Assembly: GCF_009740285.1 (NCBI RefSeq)
Contig: NZ_CP046566.1
Coordinates: forward strand, 1,918,501 to 1,982,500
Reading direction: 5' to 3'
DNA from: Phnomibacter ginsenosidimutans
Lineage (GTDB): Bacteria; Bacteroidota; Bacteroidia; Chitinophagales; Chitinophagaceae
Length of the DNA: 64,000 bases
This document shows, piece by piece, positions 16,932-25,761 of the stretch. The notes under the pieces are model-generated. The model did not search any database. It was not told the DNA's origin and saw only the letters and a program-made list of their open reading frames with translations. Made by a program: the position numbers and the translations under genes. Positions within the stretch are counted from its first letter, which is position 1, and the number at the start of each line of letters is the position of its first letter.

Positions 16932-17329
16932 GAACAGTTGCTTTTGAGGGGTAAATGTAACATAAACCTGCTTGGCATACAGCGCCGTGGATGCCGCTAA
17001 TGTGCAGCAGTCATTTTGTATCAAAAATGTACCGCAAAATGGTAACGATTGCGTAAAAAAAAGCACGGCAAAATCCGCTGGAAAAATAAATAGTGAGTAG
17101 CATTGACATACGAAAACAACGATGGAATGCTTGCATGACAATATCCCTTACTTCCGTCTTCTGCGCCATTTAAAATAAAACCAACAACCATGCTCACTAT
17201 TGCCAGTTGCCTTTGGCAATGGGTGCCATGTTATTGAGGTATCGGAAGGGTTTTTACATCAGGTAATTCAACCTTGTTTTTGCAAATCCACATGATTTGT
17301 GCTTGTTCATTTTTTAATGCCTATTGCTT
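16932..17329. promoter_or_regulatory. Divergent control region between lacI and susC
   Basis: This 398-base gap contains no credible gene. It holds the candidate LacI operator at 17041-17052, a -7-like TAGCATTG at 17098-17105, and a perfect 7-bp inverted repeat ATTGCCA/TGGCAAT (17199-17205 with 17214-17220). About 110 further bases of AT-rich leader precede the susC ATG. Both lacI and susC promoters should lie here; no full -33/-7 match for susC was found. Confidence 0.6.
17041..17062 (+). promoter_or_regulatory. Candidate LacI-type operator upstream of susC
   Basis: GGTAACGATTGC (17041-17052) has the imperfect symmetry around a central CG expected of LacI-family operators. The stretch through 17062 shares 15 of 17 positions (CGwTTGCGTAAAwAAAA) with the site upstream of GH28 at 30235. 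In both cases a TArCATTG -7-like box begins exactly 57 bases after the motif start. Confidence 0.5.
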
Positions 17330-20300
17330 ATGAAAAAACTGATGTTGTATTGCTTATTGGTCTTGCTTGTACCAATAGCAGCATGGTCTCAATCGCGGCA
17401 AATTAAGGGGAAGGTAACTGACGATGCAGGAGCACCACTGAGTGGTGTAAGTGTAGTAGTACAGGGTGCCAAAACCGGTACACAAACCGAAGCTGACGGT
17501 ACGTTCAGCATTGCCGTTGCTGGCAGCACCAAGGTTACACTGGTGTTTAGCTATACTGGTTTCAAAACCAATACGGTAAGTACCGACGGCAAAACTGCCG
17601 TGGAAGTGAGTATGGAAAGATTGCCTTCTAATCTGGAAGATGTAGTAGTAGTAGGTTACTCAACTGTTGCCCGTAAAAACCTTACGGGTTCTGTGTCTTC
17701 TGTTTCTGCCAAGCAAATAAAAGACGTGCCCATTGCCTCGGCTGCAGAAGCCATTCAGGGCCGGTTGGCTGGTGTGCAGGCCATTGCTACAGAAGGGGCT
17801 CCCGGTGCAGAAATTATTATTCGTGTTCGTGGTGGTGGTTCTATTACACAAGACAACTCACCACTATACATTGTAGATGGTGTGCAGGTTGAAAATGCCT
17901 TGAATGTGTTGTCTCCGCAAGACATTCAATCAATTGATGTTTTGAAAGATGCTTCTACTACGGCTATTTATGGTGCCCGTGCTGCCAATGGTGTCATCCT
18001 CATTACTACCAAAGGTGGCAAGGCTGGTAAAACAACGGTTTCTTACAACGGCCAAATGGGTGTTCGAAATTTGCCCAAAACCATGGAAGTGCTGAGCCCT
18101 TATGATTTTGTACGCTGGCAGTACGAACGCAGCCGTGGCAGCGTGGCCGATAGCAGCAGTTTTGCACAAACCTATGGCACTACCTGGGATACATTGAACG
18201 TGTACAAAAACATGGCACCCATCAATTGGCAGGAACAGGTTTTTGGTCGCAGTGCTTCTTTCCAAAACCACAACGTAGTGGTAAATGGTGGTAATCAAAA
18301 CACCACTTTCAACCTGAGCCTTACCGGCAACAAAGAAGAAGGCGTACAATTAGAATCTGGCTTCGACAGATACCTTGTCAACTTCAAGTTGGATCATCGC
18401 ATCAGCAGCAAGTTTCGCATGGGTATGACGGTTCGTTATCTCGACCAAACCATTCGTGGTGCCGGTACCACCAACAGCGGTACACGTACCACCAACCGTT
18501 TACGTCATGCCATCAACTATCGGCCGTTTGAAATACCAACACCCAATGGCGGTATCGATGATTTTGACGAAGCATACTTTCTTGCTTCTGCTGGTGCTAC
18601 CAACCCCGTGTTGCTAACACAAGCCGAATACCGTCGTCAGTATACAAAGGGTACTTATTTTACTGGCTACCTCAATTACAACATTGTCAAGAACCTGACA
18701 TTCCGTTCTACATTTGGCTATGATGCTGCCAATGTGCAAACCGATTTGTTTTATAGCAAAATCACCAGCACAGCCCGAAACTTTGCTTCATTGCCGGTTG
18801 CTTCAATTGGTAAGCAAAACAACAGTTCATTCAACAATTCCAATACGTTACAGTACAGCGTCAGCAATTACAAAGACAAACATGATTTCAGCGTATTGAT
18901 TGGCCAGGAAATAGTGGAGCAACAATCAAAGACAGATGCCTTTGAAACCCGCTTTTTTCCTGCTGATATTTCTGCAGAAAAAGCGTTGGCCAACATGGGT
19001 CTCGGCTCTGCACCTACCGGTTCTGCACAGCCTTTGCCAACCTCATTTGTACAGCCGCCCAATCGTATCTTGTCGTTCTTTGGCCGGCTCAATTATGCAT
19101 ACGACGATAAGTATTTAGCCACTTTCAATTTACGCAGCGACCGTTCCTCTAAGTTCAGCTCAGACAATGGAAGCCTCGTGTTTCCATCGGGTTCACTGGC
19201 TTGGCGTTTCAGCCGCGAGGGCTTTATGAAAAACGCTAAGTGGCTCAATGAAGGTAAGCTTCGCTTTGGCTATGGTGCCGTGGGCAACAACCGTATCGAT
19301 AATTTGCTGTATCTGCAGTTGTATGGTGTAACCGGTCAGTATGCATTTAACCACAGCATTGTACCCGGTTTTGCGCCTACTGCATTGGCAAACCCCGGCT
19401 TGCGTTGGGAAAAGAATACCACCATGAACATTGGTTTGGATTTGGCATTCTTCAACAACAACCTGCAGGTAACAGTAGATGCGTATAAAAACAAAGCCAA
19501 CGATTTGTTGCTGGCTGTAGCTATTCCGCCTACAACAGGTTATACTTCACAAATACAAAACATTGGTGCTACCAGCAACCGTGGTATTGAAGTGCAGATA
19601 AATGCAACGCCTATCAACAAAAAGAACTTCACCTGGACCAGCAACTTCAATATTGCATTTAACCGTAATAAAGTAGAAAGCCTTGGTGGTGTTGATTTTA
19701 TTGAACGTAACTCTGGCTGGCAGGGTACTGATGGTGTGCCAGATTATTTGGTAAAAGTGGGCCAGCCTACCGGCTTGATGTATGGTTTTGTAACGGATGG
19801 TTTTTACAAAACAGAAGACTTTGATTACAACGCTACTACTGGTGTGTACACCATTAAAGCAGGCGTACCTGTAAATGGTGTGTATGGTACTCCACAGCCT
19901 GGTATGATGAAATGGAAAGACTTGGATGGTGATGGTTTGATTACTTCTGATAAAGACCGCACCATCATTGGTAATGCCAATCCAGACTTTACTGGTGGTT
20001 GGAACAACCAGTTCCGCTATGGCAATTTCGACGCCAGCATCTTCGTAAACTTTGTGGTAGGCAACGATATCTACAACGCCAACAAACTCGAATGGACAGA
20101 TGGTGCATTTTCAAACCTGAACATGCTCAACATCATGAAAGATCGTTGGACCAATATTGATGCCAATGGTAATGTAGTAACTGACCCTAAAGCATTGGAT
20201 GCACTCAATGCCAACGCTAAAATTTGGAGCCCTGTACGGGTACAACGTTGGTGGCTGCATTCATGGGCTGTCGAAAATGGTTCTTACCTGCGTATCAACA

Positions 20301-20524
20301 ACGTAACACTGGGTTATACATTGCCTGCAGCATTGTTGTCTCGTATGAAGATTGCTACGCTTCGGGTATTTGGTACGGTCAACAATCTTGCAACGCTTAC
20401 CAACTACAGCGGTTATGACCCTGATGTAACAGCCCGTCGTTCAGATCCATTGACTCCCGGTGTTGATTTTGCCGCATATCCTCGTTCTCGTACATGGGTA
20501 TTTGGTGTAAACGTTACTTTTTAA
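17330..20524 (+). CDS. SusC-type TonB-dependent outer-membrane transporter
   Basis: A 1064-residue SusC/RagA-type TonB-dependent receptor. I start at ATG 17330 (MKKLMLYCLLVLLVPIAAWSQ, signal peptide), not the TTG two codons before. A carboxypeptidase-regulatory-like beta domain (about 22-100, IKGKVTDDAGAPLSGVSVVV) is followed by a TonB-box region EDVVVVGYSTV (about 104-114) and a plug domain with IRVRGGGSI and PLYIVDGVQV (about 165-190). A 22-strand barrel ends in RSRTWVFGVNVTF. It imports oligosaccharides with SusD; the locus points to pectic oligomers. The susD ATG follows 27 bases later. Candidate operator and inverted repeat lie upstream. Confidence 0.95.
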   Translation: MKKLMLYCLLVLLVPIAAWSQSRQIKGKVTDDAGAPLSGVSVVVQGAKTGTQTEADGTFSIAVAGSTKVTLVFSYTGFKTNTVSTDGKTAVEVSMERLPSNLEDVVVVGYSTVARKNLTGSVSSVSAKQIKDVPIASAAEAIQGRLAGVQAIATEGAPGAEIIIRVRGGGSITQDNSPLYIVDGVQVENALNVLSPQDIQSIDVLKDASTTAIYGARAANGVILITTKGGKAGKTTVSYNGQMGVRNLPKTMEVLSPYDFVRWQYERSRGSVADSSSFAQTYGTTWDTLNVYKNMAPINWQEQVFGRSASFQNHNVVVNGGNQNTTFNLSLTGNKEEGVQLESGFDRYLVNFKLDHRISSKFRMGMTVRYLDQTIRGAGTTNSGTRTTNRLRHAINYRPFEIPTPNGGIDDFDEAYFLASAGATNPVLLTQAEYRRQYTKGTYFTGYLNYNIVKNLTFRSTFGYDAANVQTDLFYSKITSTARNFASLPVASIGKQNNSSFNNSNTLQYSVSNYKDKHDFSVLIGQEIVEQQSKTDAFETRFFPADISAEKALANMGLGSAPTGSAQPLPTSFVQPPNRILSFFGRLNYAYDDKYLATFNLRSDRSSKFSSDNGSLVFPSGSLAWRFSREGFMKNAKWLNEGKLRFGYGAVGNNRIDNLLYLQLYGVTGQYAFNHSIVPGFAPTALANPGLRWEKNTTMNIGLDLAFFNNNLQVTVDAYKNKANDLLLAVAIPPTTGYTSQIQNIGATSNRGIEVQINATPINKKNFTWTSNFNIAFNRNKVESLGGVDFIERNSGWQGTDGVPDYLVKVGQPTGLMYGFVTDGFYKTEDFDYNATTGVYTIKAGVPVNGVYGTPQPGMMKWKDLDGDGLITSDKDRTIIGNANPDFTGGWNNQFRYGNFDASIFVNFVVGNDIYNANKLEWTDGAFSNLNMLNIMKDRWTNIDANGNVVTDPKALDALNANAKIWSPVRVQRWWLHSWAVENGSYLRINNVTLGYTLPAALLSRMKIATLRVFGTVNNLATLTNYSGYDPDVTARRSDPLTPGVDFAAYPRSRTWVFGVNVTF

Positions 20525-20551
20525 TTGACTCAGCCTTTAATACGAAGCCTT

Positions 20552-22369
20552 ATGAAAAAGCAAATACAAAGGACTTTCATTGCGGCTGCCATGTCAGCAG
20601 CATTCTTCGGCATCAGCTCTTGTAAAAAATATACGATTGTTGAACCTGTTTCTCAATACGGCATTGCCCAGGTATTTTCTGATGTATCCAACACCTACAA
20701 TGCATTGGTAGGTGTATACGATGAATTGCAGGGAGACAATGGATACGGCATCCGAATCAGCATGTATTATCCGTACGATTCGGATGAAGGTATTGTGAGT
20801 GGTAATATTGATAACGGCCGCCGTGGAGTAGGCCGCTATCAGTTGCTGCTTACCAACTCAGAAATAGCCAACCCGTTTCGTCAGTTGTATCGGGGTATCG
20901 AAAAAGCCAATCTCTGTATTGAGCAAATCCCGTTGATGGAAAAATTTACCACGGGTTCTGCCACGGAGCAAAAAGAACTGAAGCGGATGTATGGAGAAGC
21001 CCTCACGTTAAGAGCACAGTTTTATCATGAACTCATTCGCAACTGGGGTGATGTGCCGGCTCCCATGGTGCCAGCATATAAGCAAGCCGATTTGTTTGTA
21101 CCACAAGCCGACAGAGATTCTACATATGATAAAATTTTGAACGACTTGGCAACAGCTATTGATTTGTTGCCTTGGCGTACAGAAGCCGGCCCTCGCAATG
21201 AACGCATCACAAAGGGGGCTGCCAAAGCACTTCGTGCAAGAATTGCACTCAATCGTGGCGGTTTTTCATTGCGTCAAAATGGGCAGATGGAACGGCGCAG
21301 CGATTACCTCACTTATTATCAAATAGCCAAGAAAGAATGTGAAGAATTGATGGCTCGTCGCGACCAGCATACGCTCAATCCAAGCTATATCGATATCTGG
21401 CGCAAACTCACCTCATTTCAATACGATCCTCAGGCAGAAATTTTATTTGAAGTAGGTGCAGGTGGTGGCAATGGCAACAGTGATAGCCGCATGGGCAACT
21501 ACGACGGACCCAACCTCAGCAACGCTTCCCGCTATGGTGCCGGTGGTGGTGGTATCGTGATGCTGCCCAATTATTTCTATGCATTTGATTCTGCTGATAG
21601 CCGCAGAGATGTAACCATTACGCATTATCAGGTTACTTCTGCTACCAATATCAAAAGCCAGCGTCGACTGGGCGAACTTAATACCGGAAAGTACCGCCGC
21701 GATTGGCGCAATCCGTTGCTGCCTGGTACCGTGTTGAATGTAGGCTACAACTGGTCTGTGATTCGTTTTGCAGATGTATTACTGATGTATGCAGAAGCAG
21801 TAAACGAAATCAACAATGGCCCTACTGCTGAAGCCATTGCTGCATTTGAAGAAGTACGTAAAAGAGCATTCAACGGCAACGCTGCGTTGATAGGTACCAC
21901 ACCTACAGACAAAGCCGGGTTTTTCAATGCCATTGTCAATGAGCGTTATCTGGAGTTTGGTCATGAAGGCATTCGCAAATTTGATTTGCTGCGTTGGAAT
22001 TTGCTGGCTACAAAAATTGCAGAAGCAAGAACCAATATTCAGGCTATTCGTGACCGCCGTGCTCCGTATGCCAATGTGCCCCAGTACATCTACTGGAGAA
22101 ACAATGGTGAAGAAATTCAATACTTCGCTGGCGCTACAGCACCTGCTACTGCGCAACCATTTTGGCGGCCTACACAAGTGCCATCGCCAACCACCGGTTG
22201 GACCCGCACTGATTGGGCGCAGCAACTCACCAGCAATCAGATCGACAGTAAACCATTGTGGCAAGGTTTCGCCTCATTCTTTACCCCCGGCAAAAGCGAA
22301 TTGTTTCCATTCGATCAAGGAACACTCTCTTCTTATCAGGGTAAGTTGAAACAGAACCCCGGCTATTAA
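20552..22369 (+). CDS. SusD/RagB-type glycan-binding lipoprotein
   Basis: A 605-residue SusD-family surface lipoprotein. I choose ATG 20552 (MKKQIQRTFIAAAMSAAFFG), whose signal ends at a lipobox ISSC, Cys about residue 26. TPR-like helices carry the SusD pattern: LTLRAQFYHELIRNWGDVP (about 150-168), KGAAKALRARIALNRG (about 216-231), and near the end FADVLLMYAEAVNEINNG and NERYLEFGHEGIRKFDLLRW. It caps the SusC barrel and binds pectic oligosaccharide. A strong hairpin with a short T-run follows, which may lower expression of downstream genes relative to susCD. Confidence 0.95.
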   Translation: MKKQIQRTFIAAAMSAAFFGISSCKKYTIVEPVSQYGIAQVFSDVSNTYNALVGVYDELQGDNGYGIRISMYYPYDSDEGIVSGNIDNGRRGVGRYQLLLTNSEIANPFRQLYRGIEKANLCIEQIPLMEKFTTGSATEQKELKRMYGEALTLRAQFYHELIRNWGDVPAPMVPAYKQADLFVPQADRDSTYDKILNDLATAIDLLPWRTEAGPRNERITKGAAKALRARIALNRGGFSLRQNGQMERRSDYLTYYQIAKKECEELMARRDQHTLNPSYIDIWRKLTSFQYDPQAEILFEVGAGGGNGNSDSRMGNYDGPNLSNASRYGAGGGGIVMLPNYFYAFDSADSRRDVTITHYQVTSATNIKSQRRLGELNTGKYRRDWRNPLLPGTVLNVGYNWSVIRFADVLLMYAEAVNEINNGPTAEAIAAFEEVRKRAFNGNAALIGTTPTDKAGFFNAIVNERYLEFGHEGIRKFDLLRWNLLATKIAEARTNIQAIRDRRAPYANVPQYIYWRNNGEEIQYFAGATAPATAQPFWRPTQVPSPTTGWTRTDWAQQLTSNQIDSKPLWQGFASFFTPGKSELFPFDQGTLSSYQGKLKQNPGY

Positions 22370-22398
22370 TGCGATACGTTTCGATTGTTTGGTAACCA

Positions 22399-22436
22399 GC
22401 TCCTTCAGTGTACTGCACTGAAGGAGCCAATTTTTA
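22399..22436 (+). terminator. Terminator or attenuator hairpin after susD
   Basis: Perfect 12-bp stem (22399-22410 with 22416-22427), 5-base loop TACTG, then CAATTTTTAT. It sits in the 71-base gap between susD and the pectate lyase gene. The T-tract is short and offset by three bases, so partial read-through is likely. Confidence 0.65.
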
Positions 22437-22440
22437 TAGC

Positions 22441-23850
22441 ATGAGAGTAGGATGGATGTTAGGGATGTGTTGTATGGTGCTGGCTTGTAGTGCTCAACCG
22501 AAACTGCAAGTACAAGAAGTTGCATTGGCATTTCCCGGTGCAGAAGGATTTGGCAAGTACACAACCGGTGGCCGTGGCGGTAAAGTGTATGTGGTTGACA
22601 ATCTCAATGATGCAGGGCCGGGTAGTTTCAGAGAAGCCGCTGAGGCAAAAGGCAAACGAATGATTGTGTTTGCCGTGTCGGGCACCATTCATCTTCAATC
22701 TAAACTGGTTATCAACGGGCATGCAACCATTGCCGGTCAAACGGCTCCGGGCGATGGAATTTGCATTGCTGATCACAACGTATCGCTGAATGGAGACAAT
22801 ATCATTTTACGCTACATGCGTTTTCGCATGGGCGACCGCTACCAAAGCCAGGCAGGTATGGTAGATGGCAGTGGAGGAGATGATGCTTTTAGCGGTGGTC
22901 GTCGCAAAAATGTCATCATCGATCATTGCAGTTTCAGCTGGAGTACAGATGAAGTTTTTTCTATGTATGGAGGTGATAGTGTAAGCATTCAATGGAACAT
23001 CATTGCAGAGCCGCTTAACTATTCTTATCATTTTGAAACAGGCGATAAAGACTGGGAACATCACGGGTATGGTGGGATTTGGGGTGGAGCTCATTTATCG
23101 GCACACCACAATGTATTTGCGCATTGTGTGAGCCGTACACCCCGCTTCAACGGTACACGGCTTGGTGCTAGTATCGAGTTGGTCGACTTTAGAAACAACC
23201 TCATTTACAACTGGGGTGGCAACAATGTATATGGTGGAGAAGCAGGCCGATACAATGTAGTGGGTAATTATTACAAACCCGGCCCTGCAACGGGTAAAAA
23301 AGTAACCGGCCGCATTGTAAATCCTACCCGCAACGAACAAGTTGGCTTCGGTAAATTTTTTGTTGACGGAAATACAGTGGAAGGATATCCGGCGGTGAGT
23401 ATGACCAATTTGCAAGGCATTCATATTGGTGACGGCAAAGCGCCATTCAGTGCCGATAGTATTGTGATGCAACAACCATTTGATGTGTTGGCCATTACGC
23501 CGCAATCATCCATAGATGCATACAAAGCCATGCTGAAGCATGCAGGAGCCAGCCACAGCAGAGATACTTTGGATGCACGTATTCTGCAAAATATTGTAAA
23601 GGGAGATGGTAATATCATTGATGTTCAAGGTGGCTATCCGCATGGTACAGCGTATGAAAAAACAGTAACTGCATGGCCTGCATTGAAAGCATTGCCAGCA
23701 CCATTGGACACGGATAAAGATGGTATGCCTGATGCTTGGGAAATAAAAAATGGATTGGATAAAAACAATCCGCAAGATGCTGTTGCTTTCGGTCTGTCGA
23801 AATGGTATTGTAACCTTGAAGTGTACATGAACAGCCTGCTAAAAAACTAA
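22441..23850 (+). CDS. Pectate lyase, PL1 family, secreted
   Basis: A 469-residue parallel beta-helix lyase. Start ATG 22441 yields a signal peptide ending near LACSAQ (possibly a lipoprotein, Cys about residue 18). The sequence ALAFPGAEGFGKYTTGGRGG is the N-terminal PL1 pattern; IIDHCSFSWSTDEVFS and FAHCVSRTPRFNGTRLG carry the calcium-site acid and the catalytic Arg region. A C-terminal DTDKDGMPDAWEIKNGLD (about 432-449) is a calcium-binding type-3-like repeat common in secreted Bacteroidota lyases. It cleaves polygalacturonate by beta-elimination, giving 4,5-unsaturated oligomers for GH105 and KduI/KduD. Confidence 0.9.
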   Translation: MRVGWMLGMCCMVLACSAQPKLQVQEVALAFPGAEGFGKYTTGGRGGKVYVVDNLNDAGPGSFREAAEAKGKRMIVFAVSGTIHLQSKLVINGHATIAGQTAPGDGICIADHNVSLNGDNIILRYMRFRMGDRYQSQAGMVDGSGGDDAFSGGRRKNVIIDHCSFSWSTDEVFSMYGGDSVSIQWNIIAEPLNYSYHFETGDKDWEHHGYGGIWGGAHLSAHHNVFAHCVSRTPRFNGTRLGASIELVDFRNNLIYNWGGNNVYGGEAGRYNVVGNYYKPGPATGKKVTGRIVNPTRNEQVGFGKFFVDGNTVEGYPAVSMTNLQGIHIGDGKAPFSADSIVMQQPFDVLAITPQSSIDAYKAMLKHAGASHSRDTLDARILQNIVKGDGNIIDVQGGYPHGTAYEKTVTAWPALKALPAPLDTDKDGMPDAWEIKNGLDKNNPQDAVAFGLSKWYCNLEVYMNSLLKN

Positions 23851-23863
23851 ACTCAATTGTTGG

Positions 23864-23873
23864 TTACGCAAAT
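23864..23873 (-). promoter_or_regulatory. Weak copy of the pectin-locus motif
   Basis: TTACGCAAAT here (minus strand ATTTGCGTAA) matches the core TTTGCGTAA of the sites at 17041 and 30235, directly before the acetylesterase start. The CG centre and A-rich tail are missing, so it may be chance. Confidence 0.2.
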
Positions 23874-23879
23874 ACATGG

Positions 23880-24647
23880 ATGATGAATACACGCCACTTG
23901 TACACAACTTTCGGAATGCTGATGGCAGCCTTACTCTTGTGGGCATTTCAAGCGAAGCGTTCTCCAATTAAAATCTTTTTGGCCGGCGATTCTACCATGA
24001 GTATCAAAGAGCAGAAAGCCTATCCTGAAGCCGGTTGGGGCATGCCTTTTCTGCATTTCTGGGATTCATCTGTTACAGTGGTAAACAAAGCAAAGAATGG
24101 TCGCAGCAGCCGCACTTTTATTGAAGAGGGTTTGTGGCAATCCATTTTGCAGGAAGGAAAAGCCGGCGATTATGTGTTCATCCAATTTTGCCACAACGAT
24201 GAAGTGCCTACTAAAAAAAGCTACACCAAACCAGAAGAATATAAAAACAATTTGCGTCGCTTTGTAGATGAAGCCCGCAGCAAAGGCATGACCGCTGTGT
24301 TGATGACGCCTGTTAGCCGTCGCAAGTTTGATGCGCAGGGCCAACAGGAAGAAACACATCCTGAATACATTGCGTACATACAACAAGTGGCCAAAGAAAA
24401 AAATGTGTTGATGTTTGATATGAATACAGCAACCAAAGCATTGTATCAGCAGTTTGGCGAATCACAATCTAAGTGGTTGTTTTTGCAATTGAAACCCGGT
24501 GAACATCCGAACTATCCCGAAGGAAAGGAAGACAATACACACTTTAATGAACTTGGTGCCCGATTGGTGGCGCAGCTGGTATTGCAACAAATCAAAGCGC
24601 AGCTTCCTGAACTATACAGCAGGACAGTTGATCGGACAAAAAAATGA
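23880..24647 (+). CDS. Rhamnogalacturonan acetylesterase-like SGNH hydrolase (CE12)
   Basis: A 255-residue SGNH/GDSL esterase with an N-terminal signal or anchor (about 4-21, MLMAALLLWAFQ). FLAGDSTMS (about 31-39) holds the nucleophile Ser, NGRSSRTF the oxyanion Gly/Arg, FCHND the Asn, and DNTHFNELGARL near the end the catalytic Asp/His. This order matches CE12 rhamnogalacturonan or pectin acetylesterases. It would remove acetyl groups that block lyase or hydrolase action. ATG occurs at 23880 and 23883; either is possible. 29 bases separate it from the lyase gene. Confidence 0.85.
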   Translation: MMNTRHLYTTFGMLMAALLLWAFQAKRSPIKIFLAGDSTMSIKEQKAYPEAGWGMPFLHFWDSSVTVVNKAKNGRSSRTFIEEGLWQSILQEGKAGDYVFIQFCHNDEVPTKKSYTKPEEYKNNLRRFVDEARSKGMTAVLMTPVSRRKFDAQGQQEETHPEYIAYIQQVAKEKNVLMFDMNTATKALYQQFGESQSKWLFLQLKPGEHPNYPEGKEDNTHFNELGARLVAQLVLQQIKAQLPELYSRTVDRTKK

Positions 24648-24692
24648 AACTTCGAAAGTTGGCTGCATCAGCATTGGTTGTTGCCTTCAACT

Positions 24693-24704
24693 GCAAACGA
24701 TTGT
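24693..24704 (-). promoter_or_regulatory. Possible third LacI-type site before pectinesterase
   Basis: Read on the minus strand this is ACAATCGTTTGC, sharing ATCGTTTGC with the GH28 site at 30235 and the central CG symmetry. It lies only 4 bases before the pectinesterase ATG, where a bound repressor could block transcription, but the A-rich extension of the two stronger sites is missing. Confidence 0.3.
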
Positions 24705-24708
24705 TACC

Positions 24709-25755
24709 ATGATGAAAAGATTTTGTACAATAATGATGTTGCTGTTTATTGCTGTTGCTGCATTGCAGGCACAAACGGCCAACCCGCAACAATACAAATA
24801 CATTTTTGCTGTAGCACAAGATGGCTCTGGCGATTACAACACTATTGGTGAGGCCATCAAAGCCATGCGTGGCTATCCGCTGGCACCCATTACATTGTAC
24901 ATTAAAAATGGCGTGTACAAAGAGAAGCTCGAAATTCTGGCTAACAACACAGACATCACCATGATTGGCGAGAGTGTAGAAGGCACCATCATCACTTTCG
25001 ACGATTACTCTGGCAAGCCTTACGAAAAAGGCAAGCATGGCACTTTTTCATCTTACACAGTGAAAGTGAGTGGCAATCGATTTACTGCTCAAAACATCAC
25101 GTTTGAAAACAGTTCGGGCAGAGTGGGACAGGCACTGGCATTGTATGTAGATGCCGATCAGGCGCTGTTTATCAACTGTCGGTTTCTGGGCAATCAGGAT
25201 ACCATTTTTACCGGTGGCGAATTGTGCCGTCAGTATTTTTTGAAGTGTGATATTGAAGGCACAACTGATTTTATTTTCGGTCCTGCCACTGCTGTGTTTG
25301 ATAGTTGCAACATTCGCATCAAAGTAAATTCTTACATCACAGCAGCCAGTACAACCGCTGGCAAACAATTTGGCTATGTATTTCGCTATTGCAACATCAC
25401 CGCTGATAGCAGTGTCACCAAATTTTATTTGGGCCGACCCTGGCGGGCTCATGCCAAAACCGTGTTTATGTACTGCCAGCTGCCTGCACAGTTGGCTCCC
25501 GTGGGTTGGCATAACTGGGATAATCCAGCCAATGAACAGACCACTTTTTACGCAGAATACAAGAATAGCGGTCCGGGTGCAGCCACTGCACAGCGGGTAC
25601 CTTGGGCAAAGCAACTGAGCAAGAAGCAAGCCCGACAGTACAGCTTGGAAAACATTTTTAGCGGACCACAAATCGGTCGTTTTTCTGCAGGTTCGTTTTT
25701 TGAAAATACGCAGTCCATACCTTTCGTATGGCCGGGCAAAACCGGCGGTAAATAA
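24709..25755 (+). CDS. Pectinesterase (CE8), secreted
   Basis: A 348-residue pectin methylesterase with signal peptide (MMKRFCTIMMLLFIAVAALQAQ). All five family blocks are present: GVYKEK (about 67-72), GQALALYVDAD (about 140), GNQDTIF (Asp catalytic, about 161-167), TTDFIFGPA (second Asp, about 184-192) and YLGRPWR (Arg, about 239-245). It removes methyl esters from homogalacturonan so that lyase and polygalacturonase can act. ATG 24709 and 24712 are both possible; the open frame extends far upstream but overlaps the acetylesterase gene without signal-peptide character. A possible operator lies directly before the start. Confidence 0.95.
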   Translation: MMKRFCTIMMLLFIAVAALQAQTANPQQYKYIFAVAQDGSGDYNTIGEAIKAMRGYPLAPITLYIKNGVYKEKLEILANNTDITMIGESVEGTIITFDDYSGKPYEKGKHGTFSSYTVKVSGNRFTAQNITFENSSGRVGQALALYVDADQALFINCRFLGNQDTIFTGGELCRQYFLKCDIEGTTDFIFGPATAVFDSCNIRIKVNSYITAASTTAGKQFGYVFRYCNITADSSVTKFYLGRPWRAHAKTVFMYCQLPAQLAPVGWHNWDNPANEQTTFYAEYKNSGPGAATAQRVPWAKQLSKKQARQYSLENIFSGPQIGRFSAGSFFENTQSIPFVWPGKTGGK

Positions 25756-25761
25756 TTCAAG

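Noticed and set aside
22376-22390. CGATACGTTTCG near the pectate lyase as another LacI site
   Set aside because: It has partial symmetry but lacks the TTGC core and A-rich tail shared by the two better sites.
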